The notes under the pieces are model-generated. The model did no database searches, was not told the DNA's origin, and was given only the letters and a program-made list of their open reading frames with translations. 64,000 nucleotides of DNA from NCBI GenBank assembly GCA_030704615.1, contig CM060732.1, forward strand, positions 39,349,053 through 39,413,052, read 5' to 3'. The translations under genes and the position numbers were made by a program. Origin of the DNA: Takakia lepidozioides. Its lineage: Eukaryota; Streptophyta; Takakiopsida; Takakiales; Takakiaceae. Each line of letters opens with the position of its first letter. Positions within the stretch are counted from its first letter, which is position 1. Shown one piece after another: positions 22,195-41,258 of this stretch.

Positions 22195-22350
22195 CAGCTT
22201 TTTTTTTTTTTTTCTTAAAAGAACAGGGGACATAGGCCCTGAAAACTTTATTAATAAGAGAAAAAAAGTGGGACAAGCAAGGAAAAAATAACCTTGCAGG
22301 GGAGCCATAAGACCAACAAAGAGGCACTGCTCAGTAACCAGAGTTCAGAG
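22195..22350 (-). repeat. LINE 3' end fragment
   Basis: A T15 run, then ACAGGGGACATAGGCCCTG and AACTTTATTAATAAGAG, an A run, and GGGAGCCATAAGACC. The same arrangement occurs at 8650-8720. It reads as the poly(A)-bearing 3' end of a minus-strand LINE, with only the tail present. Confidence 0.5.
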
Positions 22351-23248
22351 GCAGGTCCTATCAGAACAGTAAGGGAGAGAAGTGCCTAATAAGCCAATCA
22401 CATCCTCATAGAGGGCTCAAATGAAAGATGAATCCTAGACTTTGTCTTAAGGAAACTTTATCTTATCTTATCTTCCTGCTAAGTCTTCACCTTCAGCAGG
22501 GGAGATTTTTGCACTATGTAATGGAACTGAAGAAAAGGAAAACTCCCAGGTTGTGAACTCTGGTGCAGAGGACACCTCCCTTTCCCCAGCTTTTTCTTGC
22601 TCTGCTCAGTACTCTGGTGCCATGTAATAAGGGTTTTTAATTTTTTTCCCTTCAATAATTTTAATAAAGCGTATAGCCAGCCTGGCAGGTTGTACGCTGG
22701 GCCACATTGACTACAGCAGGGTGACCTTCTGACACATGGCAGCACAGGACAGGAAAAAATAAAAATTGTACAACGGCCTGACTTATGAGCGGTACTTATC
22801 ACCTGACACGCTGGCACCTGAAAAACATTTTTCGCATGAGAGCAGCCACCATAGTGTACGTTAGGAGGGTACATGAGCGGGCCACTCTGTACATGAGGAG
22901 GTAGGAGCCACAAATCCGTTGCTCATGACGTCATGACTCATGTGGCAGCAGCAAGAGGGAGGTCGTTGCGAAGCTGTCGACTTTTCTGCAGCTCCACCTT
23001 TGTAGGTGTTCTCGAAGGGGAGGTGTGCTCAGCTCCTTTCTCGGCTCGACAGTTTGTTCTGCTGAATCTTGCTCAAAGTTTTGGAAAGTGGCAGAGTCGC
23101 TGGTGCACTGTGGTTGCGGATGGAGTGTCACTGCCACAAGACACAAAAATCGAACTGTCGATTCCCCGTGGACTCCCCAAGTGGGTGCCAGGCGTTAGAA
23201 TGCGAGAGTAGTTCGTGACAGTAGTACTAGTAGAATTTGAAAGACAGA
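22351..23248 (+). other. Upstream region of ABCC gene
   Basis: No convincing coding sequence. 22622-22680 repeats the TTTTTCCCTTCAATAATTTTAATAAAGC phrase also found at 5495 (a dispersed repeat). The part nearest the gene probably holds its promoter and 5' UTR. I see no clear TATA box, and an in-frame TAG lies 18 bases before the ATG. Confidence 0.35.
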
Positions 23249-31440
<8,192 letters not shown>

Positions 31441-31707
31441 TGGGGCAACCCTTTCTTATTGTTTCCTCTTCCCCAGTGGGGCTGCCCCTTTGTTGAGTCA
31501 AGTAACTGATCCTGGAGTAAGATGCTGAAAGTATTCAATTGGGGAGTAAGTATGCTGCTCATATGCTTATGGAGAGTGGCTCGGTGGCGAGTACGTTGAT
31601 GGAGAGAAATGAAATGAAATGGTGCTTTATAACGTCCGCGAAAAGCCCATAGAGCTTATGGGACAAGATGGAAGAACACATGAGAGGAACAAATCCAGAA
31701 ACCACAA

Positions 31708-34700
31708 TTAATGTTTTAGCGATTGTCTAAGGATGAAGGCCTTATGTAGGTAGGCTGCCAAGCATTTTTGATCCTCGTAGTGAAAGACATCAGCGAGAGT
31801 TTGGGTTCCATTGAATAAACAGTGGAATCTCCCACGGATTTGGTAATATAGAGGGCAGAAGAAGTGTTCTTCAGTTTCAATTTCCTTGCTATGCCCTATG
31901 CAAGCTGGACATAGGCGGTCCTCCCGTCGCAGGTTTTCCCATCTGCCAGTCTCTATCCGTAGGTTGTGGGAATCCACCCTGAACCGCCCCAATGCCCTCA
32001 GTAGGGAAGAGATAAGGGTGCTGAAAAGTAATTTGGTCTCAAGATTCTATCATCGTGGAGCACCAAGAATGTCTCTCGATAGAAGTGGAGTTTTGTCCTG
32101 AGATTGGGTAGCTTCCAAGTTCTCTTGACATGTAATTCCATAAGCTCTCTCTCCGAATGAGTCTGTTGCGGTCATGTCTGGATGTGATGTCCACCTCATC
32201 AGGGTTCATTGGTAATAGGAAAGCAGTAGAAAGTTTGTTACGTTGAAATAAACTGTACACTCGAGCATACCAGGAGTTCCTGAAACCTGCAGCTTTTAGC
32301 CTCATAGATGTTGTGAGGGCCTTTGCCACTAGCCTTTTGGGTGGAAGGGCCTGCGATCTATGGAGAAAGATTGTAAGCCTGAAGAGGCTCGGATTGCAAT
32401 GGTACACATGCGAACTATGCAGCTAGGATCTGAGATGGAGTTGTGCTCTTGGCGCCAAGCATTGCTTGGAGAAAATATGACTGTAATGGTTCCAAATTCT
32501 TTTCCCACCAGGAGACAGGGACACACCAGGTGCCCAGAACTCACAACCATAGATGGTAGCATGTCTGACGACGGTGTCAAACAACCACTTTTTGGTCGGG
32601 GGATGCTGCAGATGTATTTGCTTGCATTTGGCTTGAAGGCGGACGGAGGCCGCCTTACCTTTAATCAATCTGTCCAAGGCAGTGGCTGCAAAGTGAAACT
32701 TGGGGGAGTGGATAACCAGACCCATGTACCGGTATGATTTCACAATCTCAATTTCCTGCTGGTTGAAGATGAATTTACGATCAGCCTGGCCATTGAAGAC
32801 CATGATCTTGGTCTTGCTAAGATTGACTTGCATCCCATAGTCTTTGCAGAACTGTTCCAAAATTTTGAGATGGCGTTGCAAAAAGACCGGGGATTGTGCC
32901 AAAATGGCAAGGGCAACATCATCAGCAGGGAGGAGATCTGATTGGGTTGGTCCCCCATCCAATGGTACCCCCACCCCCATGGTTTTTTGATATGTAATTC
33001 TCCAAGGTGTCAATGTAGATCTCGAACAGGGTAGGTGAAAAGGGGCAGCCCTGTTTGACTCCAATGTTGTTGCGGATCTCGGCTAAGAATTCACCAGCGA
33101 CGTTAACCATGCCAGTAACAATCTCATACATAAAAGAGATGGTACAAAGGATGTTTGGAGGGACTTCCACTCTATGGAGCTGTTGGAAGAGAAGGTCCCG
33201 AGGAACTGAATCAAAGGCTTTGTGAAAGTCCATGAAACAAACATAGACCATTCTTTTGTCATAGCGTGCACTTTCCACCATAACCTGAAGAGTGAAGATG
33301 TGGTCAATAGTGGTGTTGCGACGGAAACCAGCCTGTCCCTCAGCACGAATGCGAGAGGACTCAGCCCAATCATCCAGTTCCATGGCCACTACTGCCCCCA
33401 AACAGTTTAGCAAGTAATGATGACACCATGATAGTGCGATAGTTTGCCGGTGCGAGCCTGTCACCGCTCTTGAAAAGTGGGTGGATAATGCTCTTTGTCC
33501 ACTCTGTTGGAAAGCCCCGTTGCACCACCTCATCGAAGTGATTAGCTATAAAAGGAGCTAAAGTAGGTGCAGCATGCTTGATGAATTCACTCTGAAGTCC
33601 CTGAAATGTCCACTGCTCTGCCATTTTGCAGCTTCTTGATTGCCTTACTGACATTGGCCGTAACAAAGAAAGAGAAGTGAAGGGGTTTAGAGGTTACACG
33701 AGGAGTTTGGGTTGGGGAATAGTACAAAGACTGTGCATATTCATGCCAGACGTGAATGTCAATGATTTGGGGGGGGGGGGGTCTCTATGAGGTTTAAGGA
33801 GGGACCAAAAAGAACGAGGATAAAATCTGATTTTAGCAAGGAAAGAAGATTGCAACTTGATAGTGTAGGCTTGCTTTATGGATCTAATGCGGGACTTATA
33901 GTGCTTAAGAGCAAGATTAGTGGATTTTGGAGAAGAATTGGTATCAAGCAGTAAAGATTTGATGTGACGTCTAGCAGTCTTGCATTCCTCATCATAAAAT
34001 GGTGCGTAATGACGAGTGGAGAAGGGTGAGGAAGTAGATGGAAGGTTGATGGGAAATGATCGGAGGGCTGAGTCCCAAAGGGCTTGAGAAAAATGTGTAG
34101 GCTTGTTGTTAGGAAATCGTAGATGTAGAATGGAAATGAGGGTTGACGCTAGGTATGTTTCATACTCGGCGTCGTGTAAGTGAGAGAAAGGGGTATTAAA
34201 GTGGATACGTGGGTGTAAGGGAAGAGACGCAGAGGGAATCCTCACGGGGAGGGAGATGGAAGGAAATGCAAAGGAAAGGCTAGAGTGATCAAAATCCGGG
34301 TACCTCGTGATGTAAAAAAGAGCTTATTCTATCAGACTTGTTGGGGCTCCCCAAGAGATAGTCAACCACGTTTTGGCCCTTGTACGTGTGGCAAGTAAAC
34401 TGGCTGGAGGATTTGAAGTTGGTTGTTCCATTGTAATTGACAAGCCCCTGAGTTTCACAAAACTTGAGTAGATGGTGACCGTAGCTTGTGATTTCGCAAG
34501 AGGAATCTGCACTTTGTCCCTCCAATTTCGTATGCGAGCGTTGGATGTGTAGAGGATCCGTGTGGTCGAAGGTGGGGGCCTGTAGTGATCATGTACGGGC
34601 GTTGAAATCTCCAACCAAGAAAATATCCGTGTGTGGGGTACGGAGACAGGCCGTATCGTCTTCCAATGGAACATATGGTGAATCTGTTCGAATATGTAGG

Positions 34701-35077
34701 CCACTGTGCGGAGATGCAGCAGGAGCAAAATAACATCCCGCCAGCAGGATGTTGTAGCCTTTAATGTGACACCAAATGTACCTTGTCAGTAGGTCTTTGT
34801 ATAGGAAAGAGATAAGTGGGAGAAGCCAGTCAGCAAAGTAACAAGCCACACCTCCAAATCCTTTGAGACCTGTACGTGGATGAATCACTTACTGAACGCT
34901 ATAACCAAGAATAAAAGGGGGGTCATTTCCTTCATACGCATGAGTTTCCAAAAGAAAAAGACCGTCACACTTGGAAATAATATCTAGAAGCCCTTGGGGG
35001 TGGCTCCACAACGAGCCATTACAGTTCCATGAGCCAATGTGTAGATGTGAGCGTGCGTTGGTTTCATGGTGTCCCAA
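31708..35077 (-). pseudogene. LINE ORF2: AP endonuclease, reverse transcriptase, C-terminal domain
   Basis: AP endonuclease pieces are visible: IGSWNCNG (start), FLLETH, LVGDFNART and VVDYLL. The reverse transcriptase follows: [36 protein letters not shown] and GVKQGCPFSPTLF. At the active site the frame reads LLPADDVAL, where FADD or YADD is expected. The C-terminal part has a Cys/His cluster (CPACIGHSKEIETEEHFFCP). At least six frame changes or stops split it. An A-to-G/poly-G tract at 33769-33780 coincides with one break. Inactive. Confidence 0.75.
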
Positions 35078-35080
35078 CCC

Positions 35081-36127
35081 CTATTTAGAGCTAAAGGGGC
35101 GACGCTCGTGCTCCCGGACAATTACCCTCCCATCTCGGTACACGACATAGTGCCCCTGAGCTCGAGCTTGCTTAACCTGCAAGAGTTGCGCCCGCATGGC
35201 GTTGTATTGCAAAGGGGTCAAGTCATTGTTGAGATACATATCCTGACCTTTCAATTGAGGCCTCAGCCTGAGGACTCTATTCCGAGCACCCTTGTCCTTG
35301 AATCTAATGAAGAGGAGTTTGTGCTCTGAAGATCTTGCTCGCCAAGCCCTTTCAATGCCCACTCGCGCTCCGTGGTAGAGCAAGGTTTTGCTGAATAAGG
35401 TTGGTGGCAGCGTCAAGAGGGTCCCCCTCAGCAAGGCCCCTTAGCTTCCCAGTGATCTTGATGTTAAGGGCTTTGAAAGCCCATTGCTGTTCCTCTCGTA
35501 AGGTAGCCGAGTCTGTCACCTCTACAGAATGAGGACTGTTGTTGGATGTGCTCCCCTTAACTATATTAGCCCAGGAGGAGGCCTCTGCCTTGTGAGCTTG
35601 GAGCTCCCGAGCCATTGTAGACGTCGCAGTTCTGTGTGTTTCCAGCTCTTTGCTAGGGATTCCATTTGTAGGTGGATGTTTGCCGTGAGGGGATCTGGGA
35701 GGTTCTTCTCTGCAAAGGTCTTCACTTCACCTTCAAGTTTTGAAAGACGCGTATGTGTGGATTTGTCATTGAGATGTTTCGATAGACCTTGAAGTTTGCT
35801 AATGCACTCATGAAGAGAGGCCCGCAAAACGCTATCGTGAACTCGCATATTGTTCTCCAAGTCTGTGTCTCTGTCTGTCATGCGTTTCTGCCAATCTTTG
35901 TCCAAGGAATCCAAGCGCTTCTTCCAGTCTTTGTTAAGGGAAACAAGATGACACTTATGGCAAGTCATCATTCTCGACTCTATCTTCTGAAAGGTACGAG
36001 GTGACCGGAGTGAGCTGAATGAAGATGAAAGATTGCAGGGCCACTTTGAGTGCTTTAGCCGCGTCTCCCAGTCTTTGTCTAGGGAAGCCAACCGCTCCTC
36101 CGAGTCATTGTCGCGGGCAGCGAGCAC
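35081..36127 (-). pseudogene. LINE ORF1: coiled-coil and RNA-binding protein
   Basis: The first part (36127-35561) is coiled coil with repeats of SLDKDWE.RL / SLNKDWKKRLDSLDKDWQKR and a leucine-spaced helix. The second (35615-35081, with a frame change) has LLFIRFKDKGARNRVLR and LNNDLTPLQYNAMRAQ. That resembles the C-terminal nucleic-acid-binding part of L1 ORF1p-like proteins ('F....D+.R+LR', 'DL+......R'). Confidence 0.6.
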
Positions 36128-36403
36128 TTGCTGCAGAGTCTCTCCCCAGATGCATTTCGTTTGTAAGATGGTGATTTGGTCCCAATGCGTTTGAACATCA
36201 GCACTCCTTGTGGAGTACTGATGCCAATGAGAGACAGGGGCAAGAAGAAGAAGCAGAGGGGAATCAGGTCGACGTGAGGGAGACGGGTAGTCTGCCTCGT
36301 CGGCAGCCGTCCTTTAGCGTTTGGACGTCATGGTGTGGTGGAGGTGGCGCTAGCGCGCCGACATGCTGCCGCGCGCGCGCGCGCGCAAGAGAGAAACGAG
36401 AGA

Positions 36404-36874
36404 GAGAGAGAGTGACGTTTTCTGCGGAATCTTCAAGGAAATATTGTCGGGTGACGAGTCGAGGTTCATTTGTGACAGGTTGTGGTACTTCTGATGATTT
36501 ACTGTAAAGCACTCGTAAACTGATCACCAACTGACTAACCACCAACTAACTGATTGGAGCTGTCACAAGCAATGTCAAAAATCATATTTACTACTAGGTG
36601 TTTGATGCTATTGTTGTTCCAGGAGCTGAATTGTATATTAGTCGGTTTGCTATTCCCATGCGAACAGTATTAGGTCCCCCAGAGACTGTCATATTCAGAC
36701 TCTTGTATCAGCCACGGCCCAACAAAACCTACTGCTCAACACAAGCCATCGAAGGCCTTCTGGGTGAAGAGACACCATAATTTACGCTTCCTTCGGGGAA
36801 TGCGTCAAATATTAAAAATATTAATTGGTTTTACATGAGGGACCGTCCTACTGAGCAGAAGTGGGATAATATGT
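36404..36874 (+). repeat. Segmental duplication, source part 2
   Basis: Matches 45798-46274, including TGCTATTGTTGTTCCAGGAG and the segment up to GTGGGATAATATGT, where both copies diverge. An open frame (36598-36780) occurs in both copies but shows no domain I recognise. Confidence 0.8.
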
Positions 36875-36875
36875 C

Positions 36876-37931
36876 GTAGTGATGGTGGCTCCCTAGTCTC
36901 CCTGCAGCGCGTCTACCAGCAGCGCACCTCCCGAGGCTTCGCACGCCTGGCCACACACGTGGGCCCGCCCCTCCATGTCTTCGTGTAGCTCGCCAATACT
37001 TGGCTCGCGCATGGCCCATAAACTTTTGCTTTACCCTTTGCCCTTCCCTGCCCGGACCTTGCACGCACTTCACCATTATGCAATTTTGGGGAATGATAAG
37101 AACAACCTTCCATTGGGTACTCTAAAATTGTTAACTCTAACAGGCTCATTTTAAGATTGAATATAAACCAAAAGAAAATTAATTCTAGAATTGCTCAATC
37201 CAAACATATTGGTATACCCTCCAGAAGGTTGTTTAAATTATTTTTTAACTTACATAATGTCCAAACAAATATGTGTAATACCTTACAGAAGGTTGTTTTT
37301 GCCATCGTGTCATCTCCAATGGTTACCTTTCGGAAGGTTGTGCATGTCAAGTTTAAAATTGCTTAATCCAAATAATGTTAGAGTACCCTCTGGAAGGTTG
37401 TTGTGACTCATTTTTAAACTTGCATAAATCCAAATAGATTTTCTTAATATCTTAAGGAAGGTTGTTTCTACCATTAGGTCATGCGCATGGAAACCGGGCG
37501 GAGGGTTGTTAATCTCAATTTTAAAATTGCTCTATCCAAACGTATTGGTATACCCTCGGGAAGATTCCGTGTCATTTTTTAACTTGCAAAAAAATCGAAA
37601 CAAATGTGTTTAATACCTGATGGTTGTTCCTATCATTAGGTCATGCGTGATGGATACCTTTCGTAAGGTTGTTCATATCAAGTTTAAAACTGCTTAATTC
37701 AAGTTATATTAGAATACCCTCTGAAAGGTTGTTCTTATCATTCCCCCAGATTGCATAATGGGGACGTGAGGTCGGGGCAGGGAAGGGCAAAGGGAAAAGG
37801 AAAAGTTTAGGGGCAATGGGCGAGCCAGTTTTGGCGAGCTAAGTGAAGACATGGAGGGGCGGGCCCACATGTGTGGCCAGGTGTGTGAAGCCTCCTCGGG
37901 AGGTGCGCTGCTTGGAGACCAGCGTCACTAC
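36876..37931. mobile_element. Foldback-type element with ~240 bp inverted ends
   Basis: The left arm (36876-37130: GTAGTGA..., CAGCGCACCTCCCGAGG, GCCCGCCCCTCCATGTCTTC, GAACAACCTT) and the right arm (37690-37931) are imperfect reverse complements over about 240 bases. The arms are GC-rich and the interior is AT-rich and tandemly repeated. The left boundary coincides with the end of the segmental duplication. No transposase and no clear target duplication. Confidence 0.7.
37185..37750 (+). repeat. Tandem repeats, ~165 bp unit with ~80 bp half-units
   Basis: TTGCT(T/C)AATCCAAA...TA.AGTACCCTC.GGAAGGTTGTT recurs at about 37191, 37350, 37527 and 37688. A related AATACCTTA..GAAGGTTGTT half-unit lies between. 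This forms the core of the foldback element. Confidence 0.7.
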
Positions 37932-39924
37932 CGAAAATTCACGGGCGTGTGAAGGTAAGAAAAAAACATCAATCTCAGATCAGCACGCACAGCTACACAC
38001 AATGTACTTTCGAAACACTCTACCAGACCACTTCTCTCTTCGAGGTGAGGGATATAAACTTTGAGCCAGCGTCATTGGGGAGTTCGCACAAGTTACATAG
38101 CGATCTTTGAACTTCACAGGGAGATGATTAAAATCCTGCAAAGCTTTATTTCCAAGCACATCACATGACACAGGACTACCTTACCAGTGTGCACATGTAT
38201 AATACCTAGTTTACATTCTGGAATCCGATTGCTTGCAACTCGAGACCCTCACATTTATGGATCATAATGAAACCACAGTTTCAACTTTCAATAGAGCCTC
38301 GTGGGAGCACAGAGATTGCAGCTACATATAGTGTAACCATCAATGCTGTCGCAACAAGTTAATAAAATGTCAAAGATTAGGGTATGCCAGACAGGATGGA
38401 TGTTAGTATATGTACCGTAGTGGGAAGGCTGATCCGGCACTAAATAATTAGAAAGAATCTGCCTAATAATTAAGTGAAAATTTAGGGAAAACGGCCGAAA
38501 TTCCAGAAACTTTATAAAAAAATGCCTAAAATCTCCAAATATCAAATCTCCAAATGCATGTTTCAAGGCATAAAGCTGTAGGAAAATATTTTCCTTAGCT
38601 CTGAGAAATCCTAGAATAATTGGCTGCATTTGATGATTGACCAGCTCATGGCTCCCCACATAATTTGTTTTTTTTGTTTTTGTTTTTGAAAAAAGGGAAA
38701 CACCTTGGAGCGACAGCTCACAAATCAGGCCCCTTAGTAGTGAGCAGTGAGTTTTTTCTTAAATGTGAAAAATAGCACAAGTGGCTACAAAAAATAGCCA
38801 TATATTCTGTTCATCCATTGAAAATTTGGATAGAATCATCCTCATATGTATTTTCATCCATTTATATTATCCATATTTGGTGAATTCATCCATCTTTTTT
38901 TTTCCCCCCTTTAGAAGTTTGGCGATTTCATTCATGAAAAAACAGGGAATTTGCGACAGAATATTTCGTTTTAATGTTTTGAGGTCACCATTTGGCGATT
39001 TTTCACCAAAAAAAACACTGGTAAGTGAGAGAAAAAATAACCTCTTTCACTTATGCACCATGGAGGCGGATGAGTGGGACACCGCCCAGGAACCATACCA
39101 CACCCGTCGGTAGCAAAATTGACCCCAGAATCATCTGGGTGACACTCAGTGCACTCCACCATCTGAGCGGACTGTTTGTATATAATTCTCTTATCACATC
39201 TGGTACAGTAGATAGAGCAAGTTCATGCAGGGAGTCACCACCCAATTACTTAAAATCTACTGGTGGCAGTGCCGTAAAATCTAGAAATTTCCTTAAGTTG
39301 TGCCGAAGAGTTTTGTTGTAAGAAAATAAATATTGGGCGCTTCACTGCCGGATCAGCCTTCTCACTAAGGTATGTAATAACATGAGAAACAGGGCTGTCA
39401 GGAGTCCAGGACAGGATAGGAAGGCCCAAGCCTGCGACTGTGTGCCATTTATCACCAACGTGCTTCCATCGATACCCTGTGGGCTCCACAGGTACGGAAG
39501 CCAAAAAGAGCCATTCTGGAAAAGATTGCAAAACACATTGTACTATGACCTGAAGACAACATGCCAAAACCCATAGGACTTTAGACTAATATTTAATCTC
39601 CAGATAAGATATTTTTCCAAGACATTATTAAAATAATCGTTTTATCCTCAAGATAAGATTCTTTATGCTAGAGACAATATTCTCTTAGGCTTGACGTTCA
39701 ACCTCAGGCCAAATATGTATAATACCAAATATGATATGTAGAGCAGTTTCATTCGGGACCTGATTCGAGAGTGGTCCAGAAATTACTATGGCCCAAGAAT
39801 TAGATATGGGGCGCTTATGTAGTAAGGTGTATTAGGGAATGACATAGGGGGTCCAAAAAAAACAGGGAGGAATTGGCCAAATTTAGAATAGGGAATCTTG
39901 TAGGGTTACCATGTGTCTAAGGCC
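37932..39924. other. Intergenic with a dispersed repeat
   Basis: 38765-39010 resembles, inverted, the 3' flank of HET copy A (2130-2400). Otherwise AT-rich with no gene recognised. The 38781-39113 and 39250-39567 frames have no domain. Confidence 0.4.
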
Positions 39925-39987
39925 TTCTAGAAGGTCCCCGGGTTTGGCAGGCTTCTAGAAGGGTTTCACGGCCCAGAGGGTATATAA
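39925..39987 (+). promoter_or_regulatory. Paired heat-shock-type elements and TATA box
   Basis: CTTCTAGAAG occurs twice (39924-39933 and 39952-39961). Each is a perfect nTTCnnGAAn unit, 28 bases apart. TATATAAG (39981-39988) follows 20 bases later. This is the layout of a heat-inducible core promoter on the plus strand. The nearest plus-strand gene is the HET copy at 41259. A promoter inside an LTR-like repeat is the main alternative. Confidence 0.5.
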
Positions 39988-40227
39988 GGGTGGGCCCCCT
40001 CTTTACTACCTACTACTTATTAAATTAGTAAATAGTGGGCTTGTAAAGGTAGGGCCCCCAAAAAAAACAGCAAACATGAATCAATTAATTAATAGAAGCC
40101 ACAATAAATAATAGATTATGGCAACGAGTAAACAATTGTTAACAAATAAGACAACATTTGATAGTGTGCACACAAGTAAAGGAGTAAAATTATCTTAACA
40201 TTTATGGCAGTTTAACGTTTATAGAAG

Positions 40228-40270
40228 TAACATTTATCCAGGCAGACCAAGTCTCCCTGGATAAATGTTA
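40228..40270. repeat. 15-bp hairpin
   Basis: TAACATTTATCCAGG (40228-40242) and its exact reverse complement (40256-40270) flank a 13-base loop. Surrounding text repeats TTAACATTTA-type words. Confidence 0.7.
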
Positions 40271-41258
40271 ACAGTCGGGAGTAGGGAAAAAAATAACATT
40301 TAGACAAGGTTAACACTTTTTCTTTTTTTGAAAGATAAAAGGGGACAGGCGGTGTTTTGTTTTTGGCGAATTTCTACCCCTACCCGAGTTCTGATAATGC
40401 AACTAATATTTCAGTTGCGGACATATCGTCAGACGAGTCCCACAATTGCCGACATATCGATGCCGACCAGCATTGTCTGACTCGTTACTTCCACAGTTCG
40501 CCTCTCCTCCGCCTCTCCTCCGCTTTTCGAAGAGCCCAAGTTTCGAGTTGCTCCAGGTGATGTTCCCATAGTCTCTTGCATTGCCCCCTTGCCCTTTTCT
40601 AATCTGGTTTTGATCATGTTGAGTCTGTGGAATTCCCTTAGTTGCTTTGCTTTCAGATTGCATGCATTGTGTGCATTATTCCAGTCCTGCGTTTACCACT
40701 GAGCATGAGCTGCCAGTGAGCTTAATCCACTGTGTTTACCATACTGTCCCATGACTGAAGCTAACGTTGTACCTGTAGCTCCTTGGTTGCTTCACTTTTT
40801 AAATCCACCATGTTCTACAGCATTGTTTCTTGTATGAATCTGAATACCTAGCCCTTTTGTCAGCTGCTAAATTGGCTCCTACCTCTCCTTGACTCCTTCT
40901 CCTGTGTTTGCCAGTATATTTTGAACAAGCCTTTGCAATCGTTCCTTCGACATCACAGGGCGCTGTTCTCGCCATCCAAGGTATTGTATCCCTTCTGACC
41001 TCAGTTGGGCTTACTTCTGCCCTGATTTCACAAATCTGCACCATGTTGTTTCCTCCCTACAGTGATTTGTGGCCGTGTGCGTAAGTTGTTCTGAACTAAT
41101 CTCCGGCATCCGGTGTTTGTTGCTTGACGCAGTTCGCGTTTCAACCATCGTGGATTGAAAAGCGCTAATGTTATAAAATTACAAGACCATCTTTCCAGGG
41201 GAAAATTTAACTATTGCTTGTGGTAGTAAAGGTTTTGGGAGATAGTGTGCTGCTTAAT
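40271..41258 (+). other. Upstream region of HET gene
   Basis: No coding domain. CT-rich repeats (CGCCTCTCCTCCGCCTCTCC at 40499-40518) followed by GCTCCAG|GTGATG look like a 5' leader with a possible donor, but no transcript structure can be proven. Confidence 0.35.

Larger units (their letters stand above)
31608..36399 (-). mobile_element. LINE, nearly full length, inserted 3' of ABCC gene
   Basis: Minus-strand order is ORF1 (36127-35081), AP endonuclease (35077-34289), reverse transcriptase (33666-32423) and C-terminal region (31992-31708). The paralogous copy at 45671-46274 runs straight through the insertion point (GATGGAGAGAGTGAC), which gives the element boundaries. The 3' end, read on the minus strand, is a CATTT repeat rather than a long poly(A). 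The 5' end is GC/GA-rich (a CG run at 36371-36386). Target duplication is hidden in GAGAGA sequence. Confidence 0.8.

Noticed and set aside
36598-36780. Conserved ORF in both copies of the segmental duplication (36598-36780, 45998-46180)
   Set aside because: Conservation is explained by the recent duplication itself; no domain or splice partner seen.
37185-37750. CRISPR-like array of repeats
   Set aside because: Repeats are long, variable and contiguous with no unique spacers, and the context is a eukaryotic nuclear chromosome.
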